Shown: positions 20,647 to 29,542, numbered from the stretch's first letter. The stretch: DNA of 46,041 nt from Nitrosospira sp. Nl5 (GCF_900102495.1 NZ_FMVQ01000018.1:1-46041); one strand, 5' to 3'. The notes: generated by a model from the sequence alone, not told the origin. Translations and numbers: made by a program.

Positions 20647-20770
20647 CGCTGTGTTTATGGCGCAGGACGAGGCGCAACGACGGGATTACGGCCGCGTAGG
20701 GCTGAGCAATGCCTTCCGCGGGAAGGTACGACCGCTAAAAGCGGGGACGGGGGCGTCCATAGAGGCGTAA
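20639..20770 (+). CDS. 43-aa small ORF inside the def-fmt spacer (candidate)
   Basis: An uninterrupted 43-codon frame from ATG 20639 to TAA 20770, opposite in strand to def and fmt. The predicted peptide is basic and polar (MAQDEAQRRDYGRVG in the middle, KVRPLKAGTGAS near the end). It has no membrane segment or motif I recognise. Purine-rich AGAGATGGAAAGAG precedes the ATG and could act as a ribosome-binding site. The same bases form several perfect hairpins, so the frame may be incidental to a structured or repeated DNA element. I cannot assign a function. Confidence 0.3.
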   Translation: MEGAVFMAQDEAQRRDYGRVGLSNAFRGKVRPLKAGTGASIEA

Positions 20771-20812
20771 ACACAGTCCTCTCAGCCCCGCTACCGGTGC
20801 TCCGCTGCGGAG
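20649..20812. other. multi-hairpin structured element in the def-fmt spacer
   Basis: Several perfect inverted repeats are packed together. A long-range helix pairs GGGCTGAG (20699-20706) with CTCAGCCC (20781-20788). Inside it are hairpins CCTTCC-GCG-GGAAGG (20712-20726), CCGC-TAAAA-GCGG (20732-20744) and GGACG-GGGG-CGTCC (20745-20758). A further hairpin, CTCCG-CTG-CGGAG, is at 20800-20812. CTGTGTTTA at 20649-20657 is complementary to TAAACACAG at 20768-20776, which lies inside the long helix, so that pairing would form a pseudoknot or an alternative fold. It may be a structured RNA or a small non-autonomous repeat. Confidence 0.55.
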
Positions 20813-20884
20813 AACCTGCTCGAAAGCGTCTATTCAAAGCGTTGGGAACAATGCAGCTGTATGTCACAAAAGACTATTGTCACA

Positions 20885-21382
20885 TTACCTGCGCATTTGC
20901 TTTTTCAACCTCGTTCGAATACGTGATTGCTTCATCTGCGACCAGTACTCGACAAATACCTTGCCTACCAAATGATCCATTTCGTGCTGAATGCACACTG
21001 CCAGCAAGCCATCGGCATCGAGTACAAAGGGTCTGCCGTCCCGATCCCATGCCTCAACCGTAATTCGCTCGGCGCGTTGCACTTTTCCGAATATTCCCGG
21101 AACAGATAGGCAGCCTTCTTCGCAGTCGGACTCGCCGCTGCGGGCGGTGATTTCCGGATTGATCAACACGTGCAACTGGCTATGGGTATTGGAGATGTCA
21201 ACGACGATTACGCGCTGATGCACATCAACCTGGGTTGCCGCCAAGCCAATTCCGGGTGCGGCGTACATTGTTTCCGCCATATCTTGCACCAGGGCACGAG
21301 TTTCGTCAGTCACCTCCGATACCCGGTCTGCTACCGTATGAAGGCGTTCATCAGGGTATTGTAATATCTTCAGAAGCGCCAT
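20885..21382 (-). CDS. def: peptide deformylase
   Basis: Removes the N-formyl group from nascent peptides using a bound Fe2+ or Zn2+. At 165 residues it is a standard type 1 enzyme with the three motifs in order: GIGLAATQV (about 45), EEGCLSVPG (about 89, metal-binding Cys) and QHEMDHLVG (about 131, the two His ligands and catalytic Glu). It is the first gene of the minus-strand run leading to fmt and rsmB, and is divergent from dprA across 359 bases. Confidence 0.96.
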   Translation of the reverse strand: MALLKILQYPDERLHTVADRVSEVTDETRALVQDMAETMYAAPGIGLAATQVDVHQRVIVVDISNTHSQLHVLINPEITARSGESDCEEGCLSVPGIFGKVQRAERITVEAWDRDGRPFVLDADGLLAVCIQHEMDHLVGKVFVEYWSQMKQSRIRTRLKKQMRR

Positions 21383-21741
21383 AAAAAGACTTGCACATTT
21401 AACAATCTAAATGCAGAATTTGAATCATATCATCGTGGTTCCTCATTCCCGTTATTCCGTGGTTTCTTTTGTTAGTAGTCGGAATGATTCCCACGCAATC
21501 TTGCTCCCCACACTTTATTATATCCCGATTTTGACAAGCGCCTTGTTTTCCACCTTGCAGGAGATTCCCTAATATGCATTTCAGAATATGCTGATCACCA
21601 GCATCGTGCGTTAAGATGCGTTGAGTAGCTTTATCTCACGTTTTCTCGGAAATCAACTGTTCTTCCGTAATGCAAAATAGACTGTCCCCTTGCGCTACGG
21701 CTGCAATGCCGGAACCGTCCCATTCATAGGTTAACTCGAAA
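21383..21741. promoter_or_regulatory. divergent def/dprA intergenic region
   Basis: No gene is apparent. The region lies between divergent def and dprA and should contain both promoters. I see AT-rich patches (around 21400-21430 and 21520-21540) but no promoter hexamers convincing enough to place individually. Confidence 0.4.
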
Positions 21742-22821
21742 ATGAAGCCAATTCAGGACATCGAATCCTGGCTCGCACTTGGCTTGATTAATGGTCTGGG
21801 TGACGAATCGATACGACGACTGCTGGTTGCTTTCGGCAGTCCTGCTGAAATTCTTTCCGCAAATGCAGCTTCGCTAGAGCGCGTGGTGAGAAAGAAGGTG
21901 GCATACAGTATTCTTAAGGGAGCGGAAAAAAAACGAATTGCCGCCACGCTCGAATGGCTGAAAGACCCGGCAAATTCGATCATCACGCTGGCCGACCCTG
22001 ATTATTCGTCACTGCTGCTCAACATTCCGGATCCCCCTCCGCTTCTCTATCTCAAGGGAAAACGTGCGCTGCTGAGCTCGCCGATGCTTGCCATTGTGGG
22101 TAGCCGCAATGCTACACCTCAAGGTCTTTCCAACGCTGAAGCTTTTGCCGAAGCTGCAAGCAACGCGGGACTTTGCGTTATCAGCGGCTTGGCGCTTGGG
22201 GTGGATACTGCTGCCCATTGCGGGGGCTTGCGCGGTATTGCAGCCAGCATCGCTGTATTGGGAACCGGACTGGATATCGTTTATCCGGCACGTAATCGTG
22301 ATCTTGCTCATGAACTGGCGGAAAAGGGCGCGCTTATTTCCGAGTTTCCATTAGGTACTCCCGCTGTTGGTAGCAACTTTCCACGCCGTAACCGCATTAT
22401 CAGCGGCATGAGCCGGGGCTGCCTGGTGGTGGAAGCCGCATTGCAAAGCGGATCTCTTATTACCGCACGACAGGCGTTGGAGCAGGGGCGGGAGGTATTC
22501 GCCATTCCCGGTTCGATTCACTCCCCGCTATCCAAGGGCTGTCACGCTCTTATTAAACAAGGAGCGAAACTGGTGGAGAGCGTAGAGGATATTCTGGATG
22601 AGTTGGGGTGCCAGCCTGAGCGACGTACCACCGATGCCGAGGAACCGGTGGGGGAAGAGCCGTTGCTGCTGAAGCAGCTAGGTTATGACATCACCAATAT
22701 CGATACATTGTGCATCCGTAGCGGCTTGACGGCAGAAACGGTATCGGCGATGCTACTGACGTTTGAACTGGATGGCGTAGTCGCCAGCCTTCCGGGGGGG
22801 CGCTACCAGCGGGTTCGGTAG
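21742..22821 (+). CDS. dprA: DNA-processing protein DprA (Smf)
   Basis: DprA binds incoming single-stranded DNA and loads RecA during natural transformation, and protects that DNA in the cytosol. The 359-residue protein has an N-terminal helical/SAM-like region (about 1-75), the Rossmann core (about 80-290) and a C-terminal winged-helix domain (about 305-357). Core motifs are LAIVGSRNATPQG, VISGLALGVDTAAH, LGTGLDIVYPARN, FPRRNRIISGMS and IPGSIHSPLSKGCH. All are intact, so the protein should be functional. The smg gene (DUF494) that I recall often following dprA in betaproteobacteria is missing here, and topB follows after 194 bases. Confidence 0.95.
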   Translation: MKPIQDIESWLALGLINGLGDESIRRLLVAFGSPAEILSANAASLERVVRKKVAYSILKGAEKKRIAATLEWLKDPANSIITLADPDYSSLLLNIPDPPPLLYLKGKRALLSSPMLAIVGSRNATPQGLSNAEAFAEAASNAGLCVISGLALGVDTAAHCGGLRGIAASIAVLGTGLDIVYPARNRDLAHELAEKGALISEFPLGTPAVGSNFPRRNRIISGMSRGCLVVEAALQSGSLITARQALEQGREVFAIPGSIHSPLSKGCHALIKQGAKLVESVEDILDELGCQPERRTTDAEEPVGEEPLLLKQLGYDITNIDTLCIRSGLTAETVSAMLLTFELDGVVASLPGGRYQRVR

Positions 22822-23015
22822 TTATCGTCGCAATTGTCTGCGTTCCTTTGCTATCCGTGTTAATTCTGAAAAGGCGCTTGAACCGCGACGATACAGAACA
22901 AGAGCACCGCAATTGGCGGGTTCCAATCATTATGTACTTTGGTTGTAGTAATCGGAGGTACACTCCATCCTTTTCGAGTCGCTACTGATAGTCCTCAGAC
23001 CTTCACAGGAGTTTC

Positions 23016-25544
23016 ATGGGTAAAACTTTAATCATTGCCGAGAAGCCTTCTGTCGCCGCCGATATTGCGCGGGTATTAGGCGGTTTCACCAAGCATCCAG
23101 ATTATTTTGAGAGTGATCAGTATGTATTGTCATCAGCCGTTGGCCATTTGCTGGAGTTGGCGGTACCCGAGCAATATGAAGTCAAACGCGGGAAGTGGAG
23201 TTTTTCCAATCTACCGATAATTCCGCCTTACTTTGATCTCGATCCCATCGAGAAAACCGAGTCCCGTTTGAAACTTTTAACCAAGCTCATCAAACGCAAG
23301 GATGTTGATTCTCTTATTAATGCCTGTGACGCGGGGCGTGAAGGCGAATTGATTTTTCGTTACATTGTACGCCACGTGGGAACCGGAAAACCGGTAAAGC
23401 GGCTTTGGCTGCAATCGATGACGCCCGCCTCCATCCGCGAGGGTTTTACAAAATTGCTTGACGATACCGCTGTGCAACCGCTGGCGGAAGCGGCTGTAAG
23501 CCGTTCGGAAGCCGACTGGCTTGTGGGCATAAACGGCACGCGTGCCATGACCGCGTTCAATTCGCAGGAAGGTGGTTTCCACAAGACTACTGTAGGGCGG
23601 GTGCAAACGCCGACGTTGGCCATCCTGATTGAACGCGAAGATACAATCAGGAAATTTGTCCCTCGTAGCTACTGGGAGGTGCATGGTACGTTTGCTGCCA
23701 AAGCAGGCAACTATAACGGGCGCTGGTTCGACGAAAAATTTTCCAAAGACAAAAAGGATGGTGAACAAAAGGCCGAGCGATTGTGGGATCAGAAAAATGC
23801 CGAGGCTATCCGCGGTAAATGCCAGAATAAATCCGGTATCGTCAGCGAGGAAAGCAAGCCCACCACGGAAATCTGCCCATTGCTGTACGACCTCACCAGC
23901 CTGCAGCGCGATGCCAACGGGCGCTTTGGTTTCTCTGCCAAAACAACGCTTGGCTTGGCCCAGGCGTTGTACGAGAAACATAAGGCGCTGACTTATCCGC
24001 GAACTGACTCACGCGCGCTGCCGGAAGATTATATTGCTACCGTTAAGGATTCCTTGAGCGCATTGGAAAAGACTCGCTATGATCAATTCGCCAAGCAGAT
24101 TCTCAAAGCAGGCTGGGTCAGGCCCAACAAGCGGATATTTAATAATGCGAAGATTTCCGACCATTTTGCCATTATCCCGACTTCGCTTGAACCCAAGGGG
24201 CTGAATGACGCGGAAGCGAAACTTTATGATCTTGTTACCAAGCGTTTTCTAGCGATATTTTATCCCGCCGCCGAATTTCTTGTTACGACTCGAATCACTC
24301 GCGTCGAGAACGAGCCGTTTAAAACCGAGGGTAAAGTCATGGTTAATCCCGGGTGGCAAACGGTTTACGGTAAGGAGGTTCATGTCGAGAGCGCGGATGA
24401 TAACTCTACCCTGGTCGCGGTAAATCCGGGCGAGCTGGTTCTTGCCGAAGAAGTTAAAGTTGTTGCCAACCAGACCCGGCCACCGGCCAGGTTCAATGAA
24501 GCGACATTGCTATCAGCCATGGAAGGCGCGGGTAAGCTGGTGGAAGATGAGGATCTGCGGGAAGCCATGAGCGCGAAGGGACTGGGTACACCCGCTACCC
24601 GGGCCTCGATCATCGAAGGTCTTGTATTCGAAAATTACATGCAGCGAGTGGGGCGGGAATTGCATCCTACTGCAAAAGCATTTTCGCTGATTACATTATT
24701 GCGTGGATTGAAAGTGCCTGAGCTCACCTCACCGGAATTGACTGGTGACTGGGAATTCAAACTGCGCCAGATCGAGCAGGGCAAACTCGAACGTAATAAG
24801 TTCATGGAAGAAATTGCCGGCATGACAAGCCATATCGTAGAGCAGGCGAAAAGCCACCGTGGCGAAACCATAAGCGGCGATTTTTCCACCCTTAAGTCTC
24901 CGTGCCCGAAATGCGGCAGCGTAGTTCAGGAGACTTACAAAAAATTTCAGTGTCAAAAATGCGATTTTGCATTATGGAAGATACTCGCCGGACGGCAATT
25001 TGAAACGGCGGAAATGGAACAATTGATTACCCGCGGCGAGGTTGGTCCGCTACAGGGTTTTCGTAGCAAGATGGGACGACTATTCAACGCCAACATCAAG
25101 CTCACCGACGAATTTGAAATGAAATTCGATTTTGGTGGAGATAGCGAAGAAGGCATAGAAAATATAGACTTCTCCGGACAGGAATCGTTGGGAAAGTGTC
25201 CCCGCTGTGGCAGCAGGGTATTCGATCATGGGATGAGTTACATATGCGAGAAAGCCGTCGGCGCGGCGCGTACCTGCAATTTTAAAATCGGAAAAATAAT
25301 TCTTACGCGTCCTATTGAATGCGAACAAATTGCGAAGCTGTTACACACCGGCAAAACCGATTTGCTGCCAAAATTCATATCCAAGAAGGGAAGGCCGTTT
25401 TCAGCCTATCTGGTGGTAGACGCGGAAGGAAAAGTGGGTTTTGAGTTTGAGCCGAGAGAAATAAAGAAGAAAACGACAGCAGGAACAGCCGGAACCAGGA
25501 TTATGAAACCAAAACCCAAGCCATCGGTCGTCAAGAACTATTAG
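23016..25544 (+). CDS. topB: DNA topoisomerase III
   Basis: A type IA topoisomerase that cuts and passes single strands to decatenate DNA. The 842-residue protein begins with the TOPRIM motif KTLIIAEKPSVA and continues with NACDAGREGELIF and TTVGRVQTPTL. The catalytic tyrosine is Y327 in TYPRTDSRALP. The C-terminal part carries two zinc-finger-like modules, CPKCGS with CQKC (about 630-650) and CPRCGS with a later pair of Cys (about 728-755), then tail repeats around KGRPFSAYL. This long form with C-terminal fingers is common in betaproteobacteria. It has its own upstream gap and is convergent with the ACP gene. Confidence 0.95.
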   Translation: MGKTLIIAEKPSVAADIARVLGGFTKHPDYFESDQYVLSSAVGHLLELAVPEQYEVKRGKWSFSNLPIIPPYFDLDPIEKTESRLKLLTKLIKRKDVDSLINACDAGREGELIFRYIVRHVGTGKPVKRLWLQSMTPASIREGFTKLLDDTAVQPLAEAAVSRSEADWLVGINGTRAMTAFNSQEGGFHKTTVGRVQTPTLAILIEREDTIRKFVPRSYWEVHGTFAAKAGNYNGRWFDEKFSKDKKDGEQKAERLWDQKNAEAIRGKCQNKSGIVSEESKPTTEICPLLYDLTSLQRDANGRFGFSAKTTLGLAQALYEKHKALTYPRTDSRALPEDYIATVKDSLSALEKTRYDQFAKQILKAGWVRPNKRIFNNAKISDHFAIIPTSLEPKGLNDAEAKLYDLVTKRFLAIFYPAAEFLVTTRITRVENEPFKTEGKVMVNPGWQTVYGKEVHVESADDNSTLVAVNPGELVLAEEVKVVANQTRPPARFNEATLLSAMEGAGKLVEDEDLREAMSAKGLGTPATRASIIEGLVFENYMQRVGRELHPTAKAFSLITLLRGLKVPELTSPELTGDWEFKLRQIEQGKLERNKFMEEIAGMTSHIVEQAKSHRGETISGDFSTLKSPCPKCGSVVQETYKKFQCQKCDFALWKILAGRQFETAEMEQLITRGEVGPLQGFRSKMGRLFNANIKLTDEFEMKFDFGGDSEEGIENIDFSGQESLGKCPRCGSRVFDHGMSYICEKAVGAARTCNFKIGKIILTRPIECEQIAKLLHTGKTDLLPKFISKKGRPFSAYLVVDAEGKVGFEFEPREIKKKTTAGTAGTRIMKPKPKPSVVKNY

Positions 25545-25556
25545 CGCCAGCATATA

Positions 25557-25570
25557 ATGGGTAAACCCAT
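25557..25570. repeat. perfect 14-bp palindrome between topB and acp
   Basis: ATGGGTAAACCCAT lies just after the topB stop in the 86-base convergent gap. A second weaker stem (TCGCT with AGCGA around TGTAATTTT) follows at about 25605-25622. Neither has a good U-run, so an intrinsic terminator is possible but not shown. The palindrome could equally be a protein site. Confidence 0.4.
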
Positions 25571-25630
25571 AGTCATCGGGTAGAGGCGGTCCTTACCGTT
25601 CGATTCGCTGTAATTTTAGCGATTGCAATT

Positions 25631-25906
25631 CTATGCCTGTCCCTCATTCTTGGTGAGGGGTGCCGACATCTGATGTTTTTCAATGTAGGAAACGATATCT
25701 CCGACGCAGCGAAATCCTTTGGCTTCTTCCCCCTCAAAATTAATGCCAAAAGCATCTTCCGCATCAAACAAAAGCTGAATCGTATCCATAGAGTCAAGGC
25801 CGAGCTCGTCGAACTTTGACGATGCACTGATTGTGGAAGCATCCAGGTTTTCAACTTTCGTGGCGATAAATTGTATAACTTTTGTTTCGATATCTGCTGT
25901 ATCCAT
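25631..25906 (-). CDS. acyl carrier protein (dedicated paralogue)
   Basis: A 91-residue acyl carrier protein. The phosphopantetheine attachment serine is S39 in DELGLDSMD. The surrounding four-helix pattern and acidic helix II (FDAEDAFGINFEGEEA) are typical. I choose ATG 25906 because a good Shine-Dalgarno sequence (GGAAGGAG) sits just before it. An ATG at 25924 directly abuts the synthase stop but has no such site. It follows the ketoacyl synthase gene with no real gap, so the pair is an operon. It lies outside a fab cluster, which suggests a specialised pathway carrier, probably for the lipid genes to the right. Confidence 0.92.
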   Translation of the reverse strand: MDTADIETKVIQFIATKVENLDASTISASSKFDELGLDSMDTIQLLFDAEDAFGINFEGEEAKGFRCVGDIVSYIEKHQMSAPLTKNEGQA

Positions 25907-25924
25907 ATCATCTCCTTCCTTCAT

Positions 25925-27142
25925 TCAAGGGGTTGTGAAAACGATGCTTGCATTGTTGCCGCCAAATCCAAAAGCGTTACACAGGGCATTCCGTGGCTGC
26001 TTCTGCCGGGCGTGGTTTGGCGTGTAATCGAGATCACACTCCGGATCAGCCTCGTCAAGATTGATAGTGGGATGTATCGTGCCGGTATGCAGTGCCATGA
26101 TGGTGGCGATACTGCCGATTGCAGCCGACGCCCCGACCGTATGTCCGATCATTGACTTGGTGGCGTTGATTGCAATATCCCGAGCCCGGTCTCCAAAAAG
26201 AGCTTTAATAGCGCGAGTTTCCACGATATCACCAAGGGGAGTCGATGTTGCATGCGCATTGATGTGATCGATTGAATCCGGTTCCATCCCGGCATCGCGG
26301 ATGGCTGCATGCATCGCCGCTACCTGCCCATCCATGTCCGGCATGACGATATGTGTGGCGTCACATGTTTGTCCATAGCCAGCGAGCCGGGCATATATTT
26401 TCGCTCCGCGTTGTTTTGCCCCTTCTTCCTTCTCCAGGATAAGCATGCCCGCGCCTTCCGACATTACGAAGCCGTCGCGACCCTTGGCAAAAGGCCGCGA
26501 TGCCCGTGCTGGCTCAGTATTAAAGCTGGTGGTTAAAGCATGCAATGCTTCAAACCCAGTCATGGTCAGCGGCAATACGCATGCTTCCGCACCGCCGGCA
26601 ATCACGGCATCCGCTCTCCCTGCCCGCAAAAGGTCGAGCGCCATGCCGATCGCATTGGCTCCGGAAGAGCATGCGGTGCTGCAGGTCAGGTTCACCCCCT
26701 TCAGTCGATGTTTGATTGCTATCCAGGCCGCTGCGGAATTTGCCATCGTTCGAGGTACGGTGAAGGGAGGGATTGACTGATTCCGGAACTTGCGCGCGGC
26801 CGAGGACTCAAAGGTCGCAAATCCACCCATCCCCGATCCTATACTTACCGCCAAGCATTGCGGTGCGTACGCGTCGAGTCCACCCGCATCTTCAAGAGCG
26901 AGATGGGTAGCCAGCAGCGCTAGTTGTGTAAATCTATCCGTTTGGTCTATATATTTAGCCGACAAAAAGGTATTGGGATCAAATCCGGTAATCTCTCCCG
27001 CTATTTGGGAGCGCTGACTTGATGCATCAAAACATCTGATTTTTTGGATCCCGCTGATACCATTGATAGCCGCTGCCCAGAACTGGTCAGTGCCTGTGCC
27101 AATGGGAGAAACAACCCCCATTCCCGTGACAACTACCCGCAT
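25925..27142 (-). CDS. beta-ketoacyl-ACP synthase II-like (FabF family)
   Basis: A 405-residue condensing enzyme of the KAS II/FabF type, elongating acyl-ACP with malonyl-ACP. The catalytic triad is complete: C158 in CSTACSSGAN, H297 in INAHATSTPLGD and H334 in SMIGHTVGASA. It is encoded directly ahead of its own ACP gene and away from other fatty-acid genes. A pathway-specific synthase in a secondary lipid or polyketide-like system is therefore more likely than the housekeeping FabF. Nothing in the sequence gives its chain-length preference. Confidence 0.92.
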   Translation of the reverse strand: MRVVVTGMGVVSPIGTGTDQFWAAAINGISGIQKIRCFDASSQRSQIAGEITGFDPNTFLSAKYIDQTDRFTQLALLATHLALEDAGGLDAYAPQCLAVSIGSGMGGFATFESSAARKFRNQSIPPFTVPRTMANSAAAWIAIKHRLKGVNLTCSTACSSGANAIGMALDLLRAGRADAVIAGGAEACVLPLTMTGFEALHALTTSFNTEPARASRPFAKGRDGFVMSEGAGMLILEKEEGAKQRGAKIYARLAGYGQTCDATHIVMPDMDGQVAAMHAAIRDAGMEPDSIDHINAHATSTPLGDIVETRAIKALFGDRARDIAINATKSMIGHTVGASAAIGSIATIMALHTGTIHPTINLDEADPECDLDYTPNHARQKQPRNALCNAFGFGGNNASIVFTTP

Positions 27143-27296
27143 ACACAGTTAGGATTCATCATAAAGGATCGGAAGCACACTGGCAGGCATTCGCAATTCT
27201 TCGGAAAACCCGTACTAGGCATGGTCTATTAAGAACGACAAAGAAGTTGTTTGCTTTGTTTTCTCATCCTGTTTTGCCGGCCGTGAAAATCCTGAT

Positions 27297-27551
27297 TCAC
27301 TGGGCATTAAATATGACAGGAAACAGGTACTTCAATACCGCTCCCATGATCCAGATAATGAGTACTAAACTGGAGATCACGGCTACTCCTTCGGCAATCG
27401 CCGATATGAGTGTTGAACTGAGGCTGTCGAATTCCTGTTGCCCAGCCTCGTTACGGCGGCGGAGCCGACGTTGCCTCACCCACATTTGCAGCATGAAGAC
27501 GACCGGGATAAGGGCAAGAGAAATTAATAGGGAATATTCAGGACTGTCCAT
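27297..27551 (-). CDS. small two-helix membrane protein (hypothetical)
   Basis: An 84-residue protein with two predicted membrane helices, about 7-24 (LLISLALIPVVFMLQMW) and about 54-78 (VAVISSLVLIIWIMG). They are separated by a strongly basic loop rich in Arg (RQRRLRRRN). AAAAGG about nine bases before the ATG could be a ribosome-binding site. I do not recognise the family. It lies on the same strand as and 154 bases upstream of the ketoacyl synthase, so it could be co-transcribed with it. The hydrophobic pattern favours a real gene, but this is not proven. Confidence 0.5.
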   Translation of the reverse strand: MDSPEYSLLISLALIPVVFMLQMWVRQRRLRRRNEAGQQEFDSLSSTLISAIAEGVAVISSLVLIIWIMGAVLKYLFPVIFNAQ

Positions 27552-28331
27552 TAATAGTCAACCTTTTCTTTATAAAGTATCGCTAAGGAAATTTTAATTG
27601 CTGTTTTTGCCTTTCTTTTCGCCAGCGCATCTAGTCATGCTCAGCATTACCAGAACTGGATTAATCAGACAGCTGTCCAATTTGTGCCGCAATCCTGCAA
27701 CGAAAGCGCTCATTGCTTTCGACGGATAACTGGTATCTCCCGCTTCTAAAAGAAAACGTAAGTCTTCATTTGAAGAGTTGAGACGAGGAGCGCCAACGGG
27801 TATTGCTCTGTGTACTTTCCGTTCTGGCCAGCTACGCTCCGTTGTTACAATAAATGATATCTCAAATGCCAGAATGGTAAAATTGGCAATTATTTTATAA
27901 ATTATTGACACGAAATGACTACGGCAATGATATCGCTCGAAGCTTGCTTCCGTGTAACAATCGGGTTGCTGAGATACGCCTTATCGAAAACCGGCGATTA
28001 TACTATCACACGTCATCACGGTCATTGAATTTACCCACGTTTGCTAGCACCTGTACTTTGGCAAATGCTATCAGCAGAGCAAAAGGGTCGTCGACACGAA
28101 GTGCTTTATTTGCTTTAGTAATGGCTAAACCGCTGTCCGGGCAATATTAGCGTAATCGATTTCAAGCGATCCAGCTAGACAGGGGATGAGAGCATACCGG
28201 ATAAAACGCAAAGACGGCTAGCCATCACTGGTAATGGAGTCCTGACAGATCCCTTCCGATAGCGGGCCGGTTTTGCCCGGACACTATTTTTTCAAAAATA
28301 AAAATTCCAGCGCGGTTGCTCGCGTTTCCTG
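27552..28331. other. AT-rich divergent spacer left of the lipid operon
   Basis: A stretch of about 780 bases without a convincing gene. Two modest frames exist (105 codons at 27594-27911 minus, 81 codons at 27905-28150 plus). Neither has a recognisable motif, a good ribosome-binding site or neighbours that support it. A 43-codon minus-strand stretch near 28018-28146 reads like a protein fragment but lacks a start, so decayed coding sequence is possible. The right end should hold the promoter of the plus-strand lipid operon. An A/T run at 28288-28312 is the likeliest place. Confidence 0.45.
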
Positions 28332-29486
28332 ATGAATGATAAGTCTGATCAACCAATATCGACGGTAGTCACTCTGCACCCGGTCACGAATTTCCGTGAA
28401 ATGGGCGTCTTTATCGATATCCCGTGGCGGATCTATGCAGATGATCCGATGTGGATACCGCCGCTGCGCCTGGAGCGGCGCCTGCATTTTTCCAGATTTA
28501 ATCCATTCTTCAAGCACGGAGAATGGCAGGCATGGGTTGCTTACCGGAATAAGCAGCCGGTCGGAAGGATCAGTGCTCAAATTGATCAGCTGCACCGGCA
28601 ACGCTACGGTACGGATACCGGCCATTTTGGCTTGCTGGAATGCATAGATGACATTAAGGTACTCGCAACGCTTATCCATGCCGCCGAGGCGTGGCTGGCC
28701 GACCGGCATACCAGGTATGTCAGCGGGCCTTTCAACTTATCCATCAATCAGGAGTGCGGTATCCTGGTGGACGGTTTTGATACGCCGCCGATGGTGATGA
28801 TGCCCCATTCACGTAAATGGTATGGCCGGTTGCTCGAACAGCAAGGCTATCAGCCGCTGAAGGATCTACTTGCCTATTGGGTGGAGGTAGACTTTGAGAC
28901 CCCCCGGGTGATGAGTGTTCTACTCAAGAAATTTGCCGGCCAGGTACGGGTAAGGCGGCTAAGCCGCAACAAATTTGGCGAAGAGATGGAGATTCTGCGT
29001 GACATATTCAATGATGCCTGGTCGGAGAATTGGGGCTTCGTTCCTTTCACCGAGGCCGAGTTTGCCGAGCTTGGTACTAGCCTTCGTCTGCTCGTGCCCG
29101 ATGACTTTATCCAGATTGCCGAGGTTGATGGAATCCCGGCGGCATTTATGGTGGGATTGCCCAATCTCAATGAGATCTTCGCCGAGCTTAACGGCCGGCT
29201 ATTCCCATTTGGCTGGGTTCGCCTGGTGAGGCGCCTTAAGTCCAGGGGAGTTCGTACGGGGCGGATACCGTTGATGGGGGTACGCAAGCAATTCCAGAAT
29301 ACGCCGCTCGGTATAGCGCTGGCTTTCATGGTAATCGATGCCCCCCGGCAATTAGGGCTCTCACGAGGGGTCCGTGCAGTTGAATTGTCATGGATACTTG
29401 ACGATAACAAAGCAATGCGCGGAATTCTTGATAGTATAGGGTGCAGACAATACAAGCGCTATCGGATATATGGAAAAACGCTGTGA
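28332..29486 (+). CDS. GNAT-superfamily N-acyltransferase, bacterial ceramide-synthase-like
   Basis: A 384-residue cytosolic protein of a conserved family with a GNAT fold in its second half. Hallmarks are the N-terminal PWRIYADDPMWIPPLRLERR (31-50), QPVGRISAQID (75-85), GPFNLSINQECGILVDGF (132-149) and PPMVMMPHSRKWYGRLLE (152-169). As I recall, the Caulobacter ceramide synthase bCerS, which N-acylates a sphingoid amine, has this type of sequence. I could not compare them here. The neighbours (ACP, ketoacyl synthase, lipid kinase, CDP-alcohol transferase, LptFG) fit a lipid N- or O-acyltransferase. It is the first gene of the plus-strand run. Alternatively it acts on another amine. Family recognition is firmer than the function. 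Confidence 0.7.
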   Translation: MNDKSDQPISTVVTLHPVTNFREMGVFIDIPWRIYADDPMWIPPLRLERRLHFSRFNPFFKHGEWQAWVAYRNKQPVGRISAQIDQLHRQRYGTDTGHFGLLECIDDIKVLATLIHAAEAWLADRHTRYVSGPFNLSINQECGILVDGFDTPPMVMMPHSRKWYGRLLEQQGYQPLKDLLAYWVEVDFETPRVMSVLLKKFAGQVRVRRLSRNKFGEEMEILRDIFNDAWSENWGFVPFTEAEFAELGTSLRLLVPDDFIQIAEVDGIPAAFMVGLPNLNEIFAELNGRLFPFGWVRLVRRLKSRGVRTGRIPLMGVRKQFQNTPLGIALAFMVIDAPRQLGLSRGVRAVELSWILDDNKAMRGILDSIGCRQYKRYRIYGKTL

Positions 29487-29542
29487 CCTGTCCATTGGCA
29501 GACAGGATAACAACGACGATAAGGACAATGAGCCAAATTTGA

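Noticed and set aside
20335-21063. 242-codon plus-strand open frame across fmt, the spacer and def
   Set aside because: It is antisense to two certain genes, has a Cys/Arg-rich composition and no motif. The length reflects high GC content.
27594-27911. 105-codon minus-strand frame in the lipid-cluster spacer
   Set aside because: No motif, no ribosome-binding site and unusual composition. Kept only as part of the spacer description.
27905-28150. 81-codon plus-strand frame in the same spacer
   Set aside because: Ser/Arg-rich, no motif and no good start context. A fragment reading in the opposite strand looks at least as protein-like.
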